A stretch of DNA of 64,000 bases from positions 62,001 to 126,000 of the forward strand of contig CAJFEE010000001.1 of NCBI GenBank assembly GCA_904373265.1, written 5' to 3'. Origin of the DNA: Candidatus Harrysmithiimonas galli (GTDB lineage Bacteria; Bacillota; Bacilli; CAJFEE01). How positions within the stretch are numbered: position 1 is the first letter of the stretch; each line of letters opens with the position of its first letter. A model generated the notes under the pieces. That model ran no database searches. It saw only the letters and a list, made by a program, of their open reading frames with translations, and was not told the DNA's origin. A program made the position numbers and the translations under genes. Below, piece by piece: positions 9,333-18,778 of this stretch.

Positions 9333-10196
9333 TCATTCTTCTTTTTTCAAACGCATATCATAAGTCCAGCCATCCACTTGGAAAATCTTTCTCTCTTTAT
9401 ACAAATGACCAAGCGCTCGTTTAAAAGCCGCTTTACTCATATGAAATTTCTCATAAATATCTTCAGGGCGACTTTTGTCACTATAAGGCATTGCTCCATT
9501 TCGTTCTTCAATATACGCCCAAATTTTCTGTGCATCTGCATCTTGTTTTTCATAACCTCTTGGAATCAATGATAGATTTACTGTTCCGTTCACCTTCACA
9601 TCAATCACACGTCCAGACATCATTTGTCCCAACCGTGGTTCAAACTGTCGCTCCGATTCATGTACAAATCCATAAAAACCCTCAGTCGTAAAAATATGTG
9701 TGCCAATTTTTCTTGTGCGAACCACAATTCCATCTATATCCAGATTAAAGGCTCGCTCATCTGCATCTACACGAATGGCATCGAAAATTTGTTCCGTTGC
9801 AAGCTTTCCAATTAAATTCCCTTGATTTGTAATTTTCATCGTGCAGTACAAACGATCTCCAACCATTGGCCACACCTTTGAATGTGCTGGTAAATCAGAA
9901 GCACCGATAAATAAATCCTTTGTCAATCCAGTTCGAACAAAAACGCCCCGCTCAGGTAATACCTTTATCACTTCTGTCCATCCGTAAACACCTGGACGAA
10001 TTTTTGGAATATGCATCGTCGCTGCAATACGCCCCTGATGATCTCGATATACAAATACTTGAACCGTATCACCAACCATAAAATTTTGCGTTGCCTCATT
10101 TTTATGTAAAAAAATTTCCTCAGGTTTTCCATCCAAAATATATCCATCCTCAAACGAACGAATAATCTCCAAGCTACCCACTTCTCCGATTCCCAA
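9333..10196 (-). CDS. cvfB: CvfB (YitL) family S1-type RNA-binding protein
   Basis: 287 residues. Three S1-like beta-barrel segments (about 1-60, 65-125, 140-215) precede a winged-helix C-terminal domain (about 225-285, KAAFKRALGHLYKERKI). CvfB binds RNA and influences virulence-gene and stress expression in Staphylococcus; in Bacillus it is YitL. I use a TTG start at 10196: AAAGGAG lies eight bases before it, and the only nearby ATG (10203) is immediately followed by the stop TAG. First gene of a probable cvfB-yitT-like unit, divergent from yajQ. Confidence 0.9.
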   Translation of the reverse strand: MGIGEVGSLEIIRSFEDGYILDGKPEEIFLHKNEATQNFMVGDTVQVFVYRDHQGRIAATMHIPKIRPGVYGWTEVIKVLPERGVFVRTGLTKDLFIGASDLPAHSKVWPMVGDRLYCTMKITNQGNLIGKLATEQIFDAIRVDADERAFNLDIDGIVVRTRKIGTHIFTTEGFYGFVHESERQFEPRLGQMMSGRVIDVKVNGTVNLSLIPRGYEKQDADAQKIWAYIEERNGAMPYSDKSRPEDIYEKFHMSKAAFKRALGHLYKERKIFQVDGWTYDMRLKKEE

Positions 10197-10362
10197 ACTA
10201 CATTCTCCTTTATAATCATTGATTTATTTTTTCAAAAAACAATGCTGTTTTTGCCTTTCAGTATATCATAAGATATCCCTTTGCTTGTTATTTTTCAGTA
10301 AAACTTTGTATAATATACTGGAATTATTTATTGTTTATTTTTTCATAAGGAGGATTTCCCAA

Positions 10363-10857
10363 ATGGCAAAAGATTGTTCATTCGATATCATTTCAAAAAT
10401 TGACAAAATGGAAGTACAAAATGCAGTTCAAATGGCAATAAAAGAAATTTCAACTCGCTATGATTTTAAAGGCAGCAAAAGCGATATCCAGCTTAAAGAG
10501 GACATACTCACATTGATTTCCGATGATGAATTTAAATTAAATCAGTTAAAAGATGTTTTAATAAGCAAATTGATCAAACGCAATGTACCCATTAAAAATT
10601 TAGATGAGCAAAAAATTGAAGCTGGCTCACAAAATACTGTTCGTCAAAATATTTTACTGGTTTCCGGAATCGACAAAGACAATGCAAAAAAAATCAATCA
10701 AGCGATCAAAGAGTCTAAATTAAAAGTGAAATCACAAATTCAGGATGAACAAATTCGCATTACTGGAAAAAGCAAAGACGAATTGCAACAAGTAATTGCA
10801 CTTTTAAAACAAAAAGATTTGCCGATTGAACTGCAATTTGTCAATTATCGATCGTAA
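10363..10857 (+). CDS. yajQ: YajQ family nucleotide-binding protein
   Basis: 164 residues, starting [14 protein letters not shown] and containing [11 protein letters not shown] and the two-lobed ferredoxin-like fold typical of YajQ. Some members bind cyclic di-GMP or nucleic acid; the role in Bacilli is not settled. The ATG at 10363 follows AAGGAGG; the open frame begins 48 codons upstream in AT-rich, low-quality sequence without a site. Divergent from cvfB. No terminator directly after the stop. Confidence 0.92.
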   Translation: MAKDCSFDIISKIDKMEVQNAVQMAIKEISTRYDFKGSKSDIQLKEDILTLISDDEFKLNQLKDVLISKLIKRNVPIKNLDEQKIEAGSQNTVRQNILLVSGIDKDNAKKINQAIKESKLKVKSQIQDEQIRITGKSKDELQQVIALLKQKDLPIELQFVNYRS

Positions 10858-10973
10858 AATTCATTTTATTCTGAAATATACTTTCTTATTTTACAGGAAC
10901 AGTACATCTTTTATTGTATATGATTGCACATACTCGGATATTTTCAGATAATTGATAAGCTTTATAAAAGCCC

Positions 10974-11002
10974 TTTACAATTTATTTTTTGTCCCCTATA
11001 AT
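10974..11002 (+). promoter_or_regulatory. SigA-type promoter without a following gene
   Basis: TTTACA (10974-10979), a 17-base spacer, TATAAT (10997-11002). The next plus-strand gene (amtB) is 1.5 kb away and separated by an intrinsic terminator, so this promoter appears to drive only the stretch to 11243. Confidence 0.7.
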
Positions 11003-11008
11003 GTAACT

Positions 11009-11243
11009 AAAACAATATGGCGTCAATAAATATACAAGTCGACTGATGACTATATTTATGGAAACCACAAGAGCTTAATGCTATTAACACAAAGAAAAAT
11101 AGACTCACAAAATTACATCTATGGAAACGTATTTCTTCGAAAAGATATAAGCTCAAATCATAGTAAAATATTTCTTATTGGAAATATTTACCCATCCCCC
11201 AAAAAAGAGTTTTGCTAACATTTGAAGAAAACTCTTTTTTTTA
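11009..11243 (+). ncRNA. Candidate non-coding RNA, about 235 nt
   Basis: This is a complete transcription unit with a near-consensus promoter just upstream and an intrinsic terminator at its end. No credible protein lies between, only two tiny frames of 9 and 10 codons overlapping as TGATG at 11044-11048. Three local hairpins are visible: ATAAATATA with TATATTTAT (11026-11059), CTATG with CATAG (11119-11163), and AAATATTTC with GAAATATTT (11166-11189, perfect nine-base stem). It does not show hallmarks I know of 6S, SRP, tmRNA, RNase P or a common riboswitch. Existence as a transcript is inferred. Confidence 0.5.
11201..11243 (+). terminator. Intrinsic terminator of the candidate RNA
   Basis: AAAAAAGAGTTTT pairs with AAAACTCTTTTTTTT across a 14-base loop, ending in a long T run. 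Confidence 0.8.
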
Positions 11244-12416
11244 TTTGATTTAAACATAAAATTCACATATTTCAAACGATGGATGGAAAAACAGGACAAA
11301 ATCCAAAGATCATGTCTTCGCATTTATCGTTCTGCTTTTTTCTGCTCAGTCAAAAAACAGACAGCAAGAAAGAGCATACTCATCTTTTCCCCTATAAAAA
11401 TTTCGCTTATGTAAATCCTTCGATAAGAACAGATCTGGAATCAGCCTTTTTAAGAACTAGAATAGGTTTGTCTCAATTTCACAAAAAATTATCTGATGTT
11501 TATCGGGTTAAATAAGAAACCAAGACAAAATGAAAAACCTTATTCTCATCAACAAATATTTCAAAATCATAAAATTCATATGTTTGGTTATAAAGATGAA
11601 CCAATGGAAAACTTTATATAGAATTTTGCACCCACAGTCTTTTTTCTTTAAATCAAATCTTTTTGTTTTATCCCTGATTTAAACATGGATGTTAACAATT
11701 AAAAGTCAAACTTATCCATTTAAGTTATCTGAAAGTCAAAACTTAAGCATAAAATTACGAGTAGCCTTAATTCTTATTTTAAAACGTTCACCACTTCTTC
11801 AATCACCATAACTTTCTCGTGGCACAAAAATAGCCTCTAGCCTATAAATGATGATCTTTAATATCTTTTTTTATTTAAGAAATTCCTCTTAGGACAAACT
11901 TAACGCTTTACCTTTCAAATGGTATATGATTCGACTTAATGTCATACTTGAAAGGATGTAACTATAGTAACATAGTAAATAAATGTGGTCTTTTTTGTCA
12001 CTTTCTTCATAATAAGATCGTGATCTTTTCAGCTTTACACTCTTTTTTTATTCATTCTCTTGTTCACGAACAAACCCAATCATTCCACTCTTTATCGCAA
12101 TATTCCGTTACTTAAGTTATGATATTTCATATCTATCCGTCATGAATATTTTTTGTCATAATGTTCCATACATTTCCCTTCACCTTTAGTATTAACACAG
12201 AAAAAAAACAAAAAACAGATACCATTTCTGTAGACAATCGTATGAAACCACATATGGGTTAACCAAAATCAAATACATAGTTTATTTTTACACATCCCTT
12301 TGATCCTGTTAAAACTCACTCAAATAAATCAACAATGGCTCATTATTCATTTATCAATTTTATGGTTGCATTTTCCTTTTCACCTCCCTTATAAAATCCT
12401 GAAAAAACTTTCTATA
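11244..12416. other. Long intergenic stretch upstream of amtB
   Basis: About 1.2 kb of AT-rich DNA with no open frame that has a ribosome binding site. A plus-strand frame at 11279-11515 is discarded for composition and lack of a start signal. The regulatory sites for amtB begin at its right end. Confidence 0.5.
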
Positions 12417-12433
12417 TGTTATATTTTATAACA
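12417..12433. promoter_or_regulatory. TnrA/GlnR box 1 upstream of amtB
   Basis: TGTTA-N7-TAACA, a perfect match to the published TGTNA-N7-TNACA operator of the Bacillus nitrogen regulators TnrA and GlnR. A third half-site (TAACATTAAATGTTA palindrome) overlaps its right end. It lies upstream of a plausible promoter (TTGATT 12462-12467, TATTAT 12484-12489). Confidence 0.8.
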
Positions 12434-12488
12434 TTAAATGTTATTTTTTTTTAAAAATTCCTTGATTTTTCCTTTGAAAAAATTATTA

Positions 12489-12505
12489 TGTAATAAAATA
12501 TAACA
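12489..12505. promoter_or_regulatory. TnrA/GlnR box 2 over the predicted amtB start of transcription
   Basis: TGTAA-N7-TAACA, again a perfect operator match, 72 bases from box 1 centre to centre. Its position over the -10/start region would suit repression, while box 1 would suit activation; this split is inferred from geometry only. Confidence 0.75.
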
Positions 12506-12545
12506 TAAAATGATGTTACAAGATCATTTATTAGGAGGAAGTATT

Positions 12546-13760
12546 ATGGAAATGGGCGATACGATTTTTATGTTTTTATGTACATTGCTTGTATTTATTA
12601 TGACACCAGGCATTGCGCTGTTTTATGGAGGGATGCTTCGCAGCAAAAATATGCTAAGTACAACTATGCATAGCTATACAGCCATCGCACTCGTATCCAT
12701 TCAATGGGTATTTCTTGGTTATACACTTGCATTTGGAAAAGATGTATTCGGAGTAATCGGTGGCTTAGATTTTATCGGATTAAAGAATACTGGATTTGAG
12801 ACCTTAAACGGAACCATTCCAAGCGGATTATTCATGCTGTTTCAAATGATGTTTGCCATATTATCTGTCGCAATCTTGTCTGGATCCATTGCCGAACGAA
12901 TGAAATTTGGACCATTTATTATTTTTATTTTGCTGTGGACCACATTGGTATATGATCCGCTGGCACATATGATTTGGGGAGGAGGTTTCTTAAGTCAATT
13001 AGGCATTCTAGACTTTGCTGGTGGAAATGTTGTTCATATTTCCTCTGGGATATCTGGTTTAATCGCCGCCATTTTACTTGGAAAACGTTCCAATGCCAAA
13101 AATTCTACCCCAAATAGTTTGCCTCTTGCCATTTTGGGTGCAGCCTTGATCTGGGTTGGATGGTTCGGATTTAATGTTGGCAGTGCTTTAACCTTTAACT
13201 CTATTGCAATGAATGCCTTTATTTCAACAATGGTTGCCTCAGCAGCCGGTGCAGTCGGATGGTCATTTGTCGAATGGACAACAAAAAGAAAGCCAACTGT
13301 TCTTGGTGCCGTATCTGGTGCCATTTCTGGACTCGTTTCCATTACACCAGCATGTGGATTTGTGGAAATCTTTGCCAGCCTACCGATCGGATTTATTGGC
13401 GGAATTGTCTGCTTCTATGGTGTCACCGCAATCAAACAAAAACTTGGATATGACGATACACTAGATGCTTTTGGACTACATGGAATCGGAGGAATTTGGG
13501 GTGGTATGGCAACTGGACTATTTGCTACCACCAAAGTCAATGAAGCAGGTGCCAACGGTCTTTTTTATGGAGATCCTAAACATCTGTTAACAGAGTGTAT
13601 GGGTATTCTTTTTACAATGATCTTCTCTGTTGTGATTACATTCCTGATTTTAAAAGGGATTCAAACTTTCACATCACTTCGTGTAAAACCTGAGCAAGAA
13701 ATGATTGGACTGGATCTTTCCATTCATGGAGAAAAAGCATATGAAAGACCCATTCTATAA
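12546..13760 (+). CDS. amtB: Ammonium transporter (AmtB/NrgA)
   Basis: 404-residue polytopic protein of the Amt/Rh family. It carries family motifs such as GIALFYGG near the start, GSIAERMKF, the conserved GGNVVHISSG segment, and FGLHGIGGIWGG in the second half, with eleven expected helices. It imports ammonium at low external concentration. The start at 12546 follows AGGAGG; an in-frame ATG 12 codons earlier has none. glnK starts 18 bases after its stop, as in Bacillus nrgAB. Two TnrA/GlnR boxes upstream imply induction under nitrogen limitation. Confidence 0.96.
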   Translation: MEMGDTIFMFLCTLLVFIMTPGIALFYGGMLRSKNMLSTTMHSYTAIALVSIQWVFLGYTLAFGKDVFGVIGGLDFIGLKNTGFETLNGTIPSGLFMLFQMMFAILSVAILSGSIAERMKFGPFIIFILLWTTLVYDPLAHMIWGGGFLSQLGILDFAGGNVVHISSGISGLIAAILLGKRSNAKNSTPNSLPLAILGAALIWVGWFGFNVGSALTFNSIAMNAFISTMVASAAGAVGWSFVEWTTKRKPTVLGAVSGAISGLVSITPACGFVEIFASLPIGFIGGIVCFYGVTAIKQKLGYDDTLDAFGLHGIGGIWGGMATGLFATTKVNEAGANGLFYGDPKHLLTECMGILFTMIFSVVITFLILKGIQTFTSLRVKPEQEMIGLDLSIHGEKAYERPIL

Positions 13761-13778
13761 AAGGAGGAGAAAATAAAA

Positions 13779-14153
13779 ATGGAGACGAGAATTTATAAAA
13801 TTGAAATCATTACACGCCCAGAAAACTATGAAGCACTCAAAAAAGAATTGAGTAAAATCGGTATTACTGGATTAACCGTATATACAGTTTTAGGTGCTGG
13901 CATGTCCCTTGGATTTAAAGAAATCTATCGCGGAAACGAAGTCGAGGTTGATTTAAATCATAAAATCAAGCTAGAAATCATTGTATGTGATACACCAATT
14001 GAAAATGTGGTTGCAGTGACCAAACAAGTTTGTCAAACTGGAAATTATGGTGATGGAAAAATCTTTGTTTCACCAATTTTAAACGTCGTAAAAATTCGCA
14101 CGGGCGAAGAGGGGAAAAACGCACTACAATACGAAGACAAATCACAAAAGTAA
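13779..14153 (+). CDS. glnK: PII signal protein GlnK/NrgB
   Basis: 124 residues with the PII fold: an N-terminal EIITRPEN strand, the T-loop region around residues 38-55, the B-loop TGNYGDGKIFV and the C-terminal VKIRTGEEG. The tyrosine uridylylated in enteric PII (Y51) is not conserved: the T-loop reads YRGNEVEVDL. This fits Bacillus NrgB, which is not uridylylated and instead binds AmtB and TnrA. Preceded by AAAGGAGGAG; second gene of the amtB operon. Confidence 0.94.
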   Translation: METRIYKIEIITRPENYEALKKELSKIGITGLTVYTVLGAGMSLGFKEIYRGNEVEVDLNHKIKLEIIVCDTPIENVVAVTKQVCQTGNYGDGKIFVSPILNVVKIRTGEEGKNALQYEDKSQK

Positions 14154-14242
14154 ATTCCCTCTCTTTTTGTACAATGGATTTACAGAACCTTTTTATCATA
14201 AATGCTACAATCAAGCAAACGATTTCTTATGAAATGAGCATT

Positions 14243-14290
14243 CAACCGCTGCCTTTTTCAGATGAATTATCCATAAAAAGCAGCGGTTTT
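14243..14290 (+). terminator. Terminator of the amtB-glnK operon
   Basis: AACCGCTGC pairs with GCAGCGGTT; the stem is extended by CTTTTT/AAAAAG and followed by a short T run. Confidence 0.75.
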
Positions 14291-14373
14291 ACAATAACAA
14301 TGTCAATCTCAATATTTTTTAAATCATGAATACAATTTATAGGATCTACGCCTTTAGCTTGCCTTTTAAAAAT

Positions 14374-16218
14374 CTAATCTGTAATTTGTATAGCATACAG
14401 TTGCGCCCAATAGTCCAACTGACATAAATATGCCAAAAATTGCGGACCTGTCATCAATTGCCCAAAAAACGGCAATTGAAATGCAGCACCCTTTGTATCC
14501 GCCAATTCATGTAACTTTTTCGCATCGAAAAGTTCATACAAAATGCTGTCTTTATTTTTCAAAACCTCTTTTAGCCATCCGGTAACCAGCTCAGTATACA
14601 ATGGATGATGAGTTTTGGGATATGGACTTTTTTTCCGAAAGACAATGTCCTTTGGCAAATCATTTTTAAATGCCTCACGTAAAAGACCTTTTTCTCGATT
14701 GTTCAAATTTTTCATAGACCATGGAATATTCCATGCATACTCAACCACATGATGATCAGAAAACGGTACACGAACCTCAAGACTGGCTCCCATACTCGTT
14801 CTATCTTTCCGATCCAACAACGTCGGCATAAACCAAACCATATTTAAATAAAATAAAATTCGACGAAACCGCTCCTCATCCGTTTCTCCATCCAATAATG
14901 GAACTTCCTGAACCGATTCCTCATAGCGCATAGACAAATACTCATCAAGCGCCAATTTCTTCTTCCATCCTTCTTGCAACAATGCTGTCCGCTGACCAAT
15001 AGAGCGCATCCATGGAAATGTTCCGCTCTCCAAATCCGCTTTGCGATAAAACCACGGATATCCACCAAAAATTTCATCTGCACATTCACCAGAAAGTCCA
15101 ACAACAAAATCTTTTCGAATTTGTTGACAAAACCAATACAGCGAAGAATCAATATCCGCCATACCTGGAATATCTCGCACCTTTACACTTTCCTTCAATG
15201 CATCAAATAGCTCTTGCTGTGTAATTACACAACGATGATGCTTGGTATAAAAAGTATCTGACATTAGTTGAATAAACCAATCATCAGAATTCGGTTGAAA
15301 TTCATTCGCACAAAAAAACTGCTCATTGCCCTCATATTCAATAGAATAAGTATGCAGTACTTCTCCTTTTTCTCGATATGCATTTGCCGCCACAGCCGTT
15401 ATTAATGAAGAATCCAGTCCACCGGATAGAAACGTACAGAGCGGAACATCTGAAACCAATTGTCGCTTCACTGCATCCATAATCAGAATTCGCACACGCT
15501 CGAGCGTTTCTTCTAAAGAATCCTCATGTGGATAACTGTTTACATTCCAATATCGCCAAATCTTCAATCCTTTCTTAGAAAAACTGAGCGCATGCCCACC
15601 TCGCAGCTCACGCACATCGGTAAAAATTCCATGCCCTGGTGTATGCGATGGACCTAAGCCAATCAACTCACATATACCTGAACGATCAATTTTCGCTTCG
15701 ATCTCTTTGGTTACAAAAAAGCACTTCGGCTCAGAAGCAAATAAAAATTGTCCGGTTTTACAACAATAAAAATACGGTTTTACACCAAGTCGGTCTCTTG
15801 CTGCAAACAACATTTCTTTTGCAGCATCCCATATAGAAAAGGCATAGATCCCATTGAAATGGTCTACACATTTTTCCCCCCATGCAACATATGATGTAAG
15901 CAGCACCTCCGTATCTGAATGTGAGGAAAAATGGTATCCTTTCTGCTGCAACGCTTGACGAAGCTCGTCTGTATTATACAGCTCTCCGTTATAGCAAATC
16001 GTATACGTTTTATTGTCCTTTTTAATGGTCATCGGTTGTTTGCCGCCCTCAGGATCAATTACAATTAAACGTTTATGTCCAAACGCAACATGTTTATCGA
16101 AAAAAAATCCGGTTGCATCTGGACCACGATGAATCATTTTTTCTGTCATTGCCTTTATTTCTTTTTTCTTTTGCGATAAATCCTGATTAAAATCAACCCA
16201 GCCTGTTATCCCACACAT
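14374..16218 (-). CDS. asnB: Glutamine-hydrolysing asparagine synthetase
   Basis: 614 residues. The N-terminal class II glutamine amidotransferase domain (about 1-200) starts MCGITGW with catalytic Cys2, and has RHGPD-like HRGPDATG and NGELYN. The C-terminal synthetase domain has the PP-loop SGGLDSS near residue 265. It makes asparagine from aspartate, glutamine and ATP. Length equals that of Bacillus AsnO, one of three paralogues, but I cannot assign a paralogue from sequence memory alone. AAGGAGG precedes the ATG. Divergent from the 16398 gene and next to the amtB operon. Confidence 0.94.
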   Translation of the reverse strand: MCGITGWVDFNQDLSQKKKEIKAMTEKMIHRGPDATGFFFDKHVAFGHKRLIVIDPEGGKQPMTIKKDNKTYTICYNGELYNTDELRQALQQKGYHFSSHSDTEVLLTSYVAWGEKCVDHFNGIYAFSIWDAAKEMLFAARDRLGVKPYFYCCKTGQFLFASEPKCFFVTKEIEAKIDRSGICELIGLGPSHTPGHGIFTDVRELRGGHALSFSKKGLKIWRYWNVNSYPHEDSLEETLERVRILIMDAVKRQLVSDVPLCTFLSGGLDSSLITAVAANAYREKGEVLHTYSIEYEGNEQFFCANEFQPNSDDWFIQLMSDTFYTKHHRCVITQQELFDALKESVKVRDIPGMADIDSSLYWFCQQIRKDFVVGLSGECADEIFGGYPWFYRKADLESGTFPWMRSIGQRTALLQEGWKKKLALDEYLSMRYEESVQEVPLLDGETDEERFRRILFYLNMVWFMPTLLDRKDRTSMGASLEVRVPFSDHHVVEYAWNIPWSMKNLNNREKGLLREAFKNDLPKDIVFRKKSPYPKTHHPLYTELVTGWLKEVLKNKDSILYELFDAKKLHELADTKGAAFQLPFFGQLMTGPQFLAYLCQLDYWAQLYAIQITD

Positions 16219-16397
16219 ATGATGCCTCCTTCTTCTTGCAATCGCCTATCTAAAAATTAGTGTATGCAGCTTTTGCAAAAATTGACTTTCATTTTGCTAA
16301 AAAAGAAAATCTACAGCCTACAAACGTTTATCTCTCTATACTAAGCGGCAAAAATAACCTTATATAACCAACACAAACAACTTTGGAGGAAAAAAAT

Positions 16398-16967
16398 ATG
16401 TTAAACAAATGGAAAAAACATTTTATCCAAACACAAAAAGGTGCTTATAAAAACGCAACACTGGAAAAAATCGATACCCACTGGCTGATTTTTGATTCCG
16501 AAACAGAGGAAGCTTTTTCGTTTACACCAGAAACCTTTGCAGATTTTGAAATCAAAGGATATTTAAAAGCAATTGATGAATGGGTATCTCTTCAATATTA
16601 CAGTGAACAATATTTACAAGCGGATGAAAAGCTTTTACCTGTTACAGAAAATATGCCCTTTCGCATACAAACCCGCCTCCCTTTTGCCTATGAAGCATGG
16701 TTAGCCAAATTGACACATGAACAACTGTTAAAAATCACACAATTTCTGAACGATCTGCACTATTCATTATTTGACTGCCTATACTGTCATAACACAGCTT
16801 TATTCATGGACACAACAGATGGAACGGGTGTAAATTTTATTTTTTTTGACAATGGATGGCTGCCTTGCGCCTTATCCCACACTTTTTATTATTCCAACAA
16901 AATATTTACAGATAATCAGTTTGATTTTCTATTGGCAAATGGACAAAAATTTCATTTGTCCGATTAA
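16398..16967 (+). CDS. Conserved-looking hypothetical protein
   Basis: 189 residues, soluble, no signal peptide. It starts with a basic segment (LNKWKKHF), then a small beta-rich region, and ends with two cysteine-bearing segments (LFDCLYCHNT near 135 and FFDNGWLPCALSH near 160). It may belong to the uncharacterised DUF2777-like Bacillus proteins, but I am not sure. The ATG at 16398 is used because GGAGG lies just upstream; an earlier in-frame TTG overlaps that site. It sits between asnB (divergent) and rocD (same strand, 97 bases downstream). Confidence 0.7.
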   Translation: MLNKWKKHFIQTQKGAYKNATLEKIDTHWLIFDSETEEAFSFTPETFADFEIKGYLKAIDEWVSLQYYSEQYLQADEKLLPVTENMPFRIQTRLPFAYEAWLAKLTHEQLLKITQFLNDLHYSLFDCLYCHNTALFMDTTDGTGVNFIFFDNGWLPCALSHTFYYSNKIFTDNQFDFLLANGQKFHLSD

Positions 16968-17064
16968 AAATACCCCTCTACCGAAATTTTTATTGGTTTT
17001 TTATACACAAAAATGCATATACATGATAGAATAATGCCATTAGAAAATTTTGGGAGGTTTTTAT

Positions 17065-18267
17065 ATGAGTCAAACAGCTACAAAATCAGAAGAAATCATT
17101 TCTGTTACCGAGAAATATGGTGCAAAAAACTATTTACCACTACCCATTGTGGTATCAAAAGGTTCTGCATGCTGGGTAGAAGATCCCGAAGGCAATAAAT
17201 ACTTGGATTGCTTGTCTGCTTACTCTGCTGTCAACCAAGGACATTGTCATCCACGTATCGTACAGGCATTAAAAGACCAAGTTGATAAAATTACATTGAC
17301 ATCTCGTGCATTCCATAATGATAAACTTGGTCCTTGGTATGAAAAAGTCGCCAAATTAACTGGAAAAGATATGGTCTTACCAATGAATACCGGTGCTGAA
17401 GCTGTAGAAACTGCTTTAAAAACGGCACGTCGTTGGGCAGTAGACTCTAAAGGTGTAGAAGATGGGAAGCAAGAAATTATCGCTTGTCTGGATAATTTTC
17501 ATGGTCGAACCATTGCAACCATTTCCTTATCCTCACATGAAGAATATATTCGCGGCTTTCGTCCAACCTTACCAGGTATTAAACTGATTGAATACGGAAA
17601 TATTGAACAGCTAAAAGAGGCCATTACACCCAATACAGCATGTTTCCTAGTTGAACCAATTCAAGGCGAAGCAGGCATTTTAATCCCAAAAGATGGTTTC
17701 CTCAAAGAAGCACTTGCTGTTTGTAAAGAAAACAACGTACTCTTTATTTCAGACGAAATTCAAACCGGGCTTGGTCGTACCGGAAAAATGTTTGCTTCTG
17801 ATTGGGAAAATGTGGTACCTGACATGTATATTCTAGGAAAAGCATTAGGTGGAGGAATTCTTCCAATTTCATGTGTTGCAGCAAATCATGATATTTTAGG
17901 AGTTTATGAGCCTGGATCGCACGGATCTACCTTTGGTGGTAACCCGCTTGCTTGTGCAGTTTCCATTGCAGCTTTAGATGTTATTATTGATGAGAATCTA
18001 TGTCAAAAATCCTTGGAATCTGGTACGTACTTAATGAATAAGTTGAAAACCTTAACCGCACCTGTTATTAAAGAAGTACGCGGACGCGGCTTATTTATCG
18101 GTGTTGAACTGCATGAAAAAGCGCGCCCATATTGTGAAAAATTAAAAGATCTCGGATTGCTATGTAAAGAAACTCATGACAATGTGATTCGCTTGGCACC
18201 ACCACTTGTGATTACAAAAGAAGAATTGGATTGGGTTTTTGATCAATTCAAAAAAGTATTTGAATAA
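17065..18267 (+). CDS. rocD: Ornithine aminotransferase
   Basis: 400 residues of the class III PLP aminotransferase family. Visible landmarks are [12 protein letters not shown], the [13 protein letters not shown] segment with the PLP-binding Asp, ILGKALGGG with the Schiff-base Lys, and [14 protein letters not shown]. The N-terminal [13 protein letters not shown] and [11 protein letters not shown] match ornithine aminotransferase rather than acetylornithine aminotransferase. The product, glutamate semialdehyde, cyclises to pyrroline-5-carboxylate, the substrate of ProC at 24.9 kb. GGGAGG precedes the ATG at 17065. Confidence 0.94.
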   Translation: MSQTATKSEEIISVTEKYGAKNYLPLPIVVSKGSACWVEDPEGNKYLDCLSAYSAVNQGHCHPRIVQALKDQVDKITLTSRAFHNDKLGPWYEKVAKLTGKDMVLPMNTGAEAVETALKTARRWAVDSKGVEDGKQEIIACLDNFHGRTIATISLSSHEEYIRGFRPTLPGIKLIEYGNIEQLKEAITPNTACFLVEPIQGEAGILIPKDGFLKEALAVCKENNVLFISDEIQTGLGRTGKMFASDWENVVPDMYILGKALGGGILPISCVAANHDILGVYEPGSHGSTFGGNPLACAVSIAALDVIIDENLCQKSLESGTYLMNKLKTLTAPVIKEVRGRGLFIGVELHEKARPYCEKLKDLGLLCKETHDNVIRLAPPLVITKEELDWVFDQFKKVFE

Positions 18268-18271
18268 AAAT

Positions 18272-18321
18272 AAAATGCCATCGTAGGCTCTGGTAGAATG
18301 GAGCATACAATGGCATTTTTT
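18272..18321 (+). terminator. Intrinsic terminator of rocD
   Basis: AAAATGCCAT pairs with ATGGCATTTTTT; the 30-base loop contains a smaller GGCTC/GAGC stem. Possibly serves the convergent minus-strand gene as well. Confidence 0.8.
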
Positions 18322-18355
18322 CAACTTCTATGGCAAAATTTTATGTTATTTATCA

Positions 18356-18778
18356 TTATAACTTCGGTGTAAAAAGCCTGAAAATAATATAACATTGCAA
18401 TACAACTCCGAATAAGAAAAGAATCCAACTGATACTCCAAATTTCAAATACAATGCTAATTAAGAAGTATAAACTAAAAACCATGACCCATAAAAAAATG
18501 GAACGAAATATCGTTTTTAAAATTTTATGTGTGGGTTTTCCTTCCTTTCCATACAAACAAAGATCAGCTTCTTCTATCATTTGAATGGCATCTTTATAAT
18601 GCTCAATAGCCTCTTGAACTTGATCCATCACAATTTTTTCATCGCCACCGCCTTTGATCGCCAACTCATATTGTTTCGTTAAACGTTCTATCATCATGCG
18701 TTTTAGCTTCAATGTATACTCATCTCTGGATAAGCCTGTAAATTTTTCATTCAACATTTCACGAATTTGTCTTTTCAA
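18356..18778 (-). CDS. Small membrane protein of unknown function
   Basis: 140 residues: a charged, helical cytoplasmic N-terminal region (about 1-80, lysine- and glutamate-rich, possibly coiled coil) followed by two membrane helices (about 88-110 and 114-135). I do not recognise the family. The start is TTG at 18778 with only a weak site (AGGA); an ATG at codon 8 is an alternative. Converges with rocD. Confidence 0.6.
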   Translation of the reverse strand: MKRQIREMLNEKFTGLSRDEYTLKLKRMMIERLTKQYELAIKGGGDEKIVMDQVQEAIEHYKDAIQMIEEADLCLYGKEGKPTHKILKTIFRSIFLWVMVFSLYFLISIVFEIWSISWILFLFGVVLQCYIIFRLFTPKL

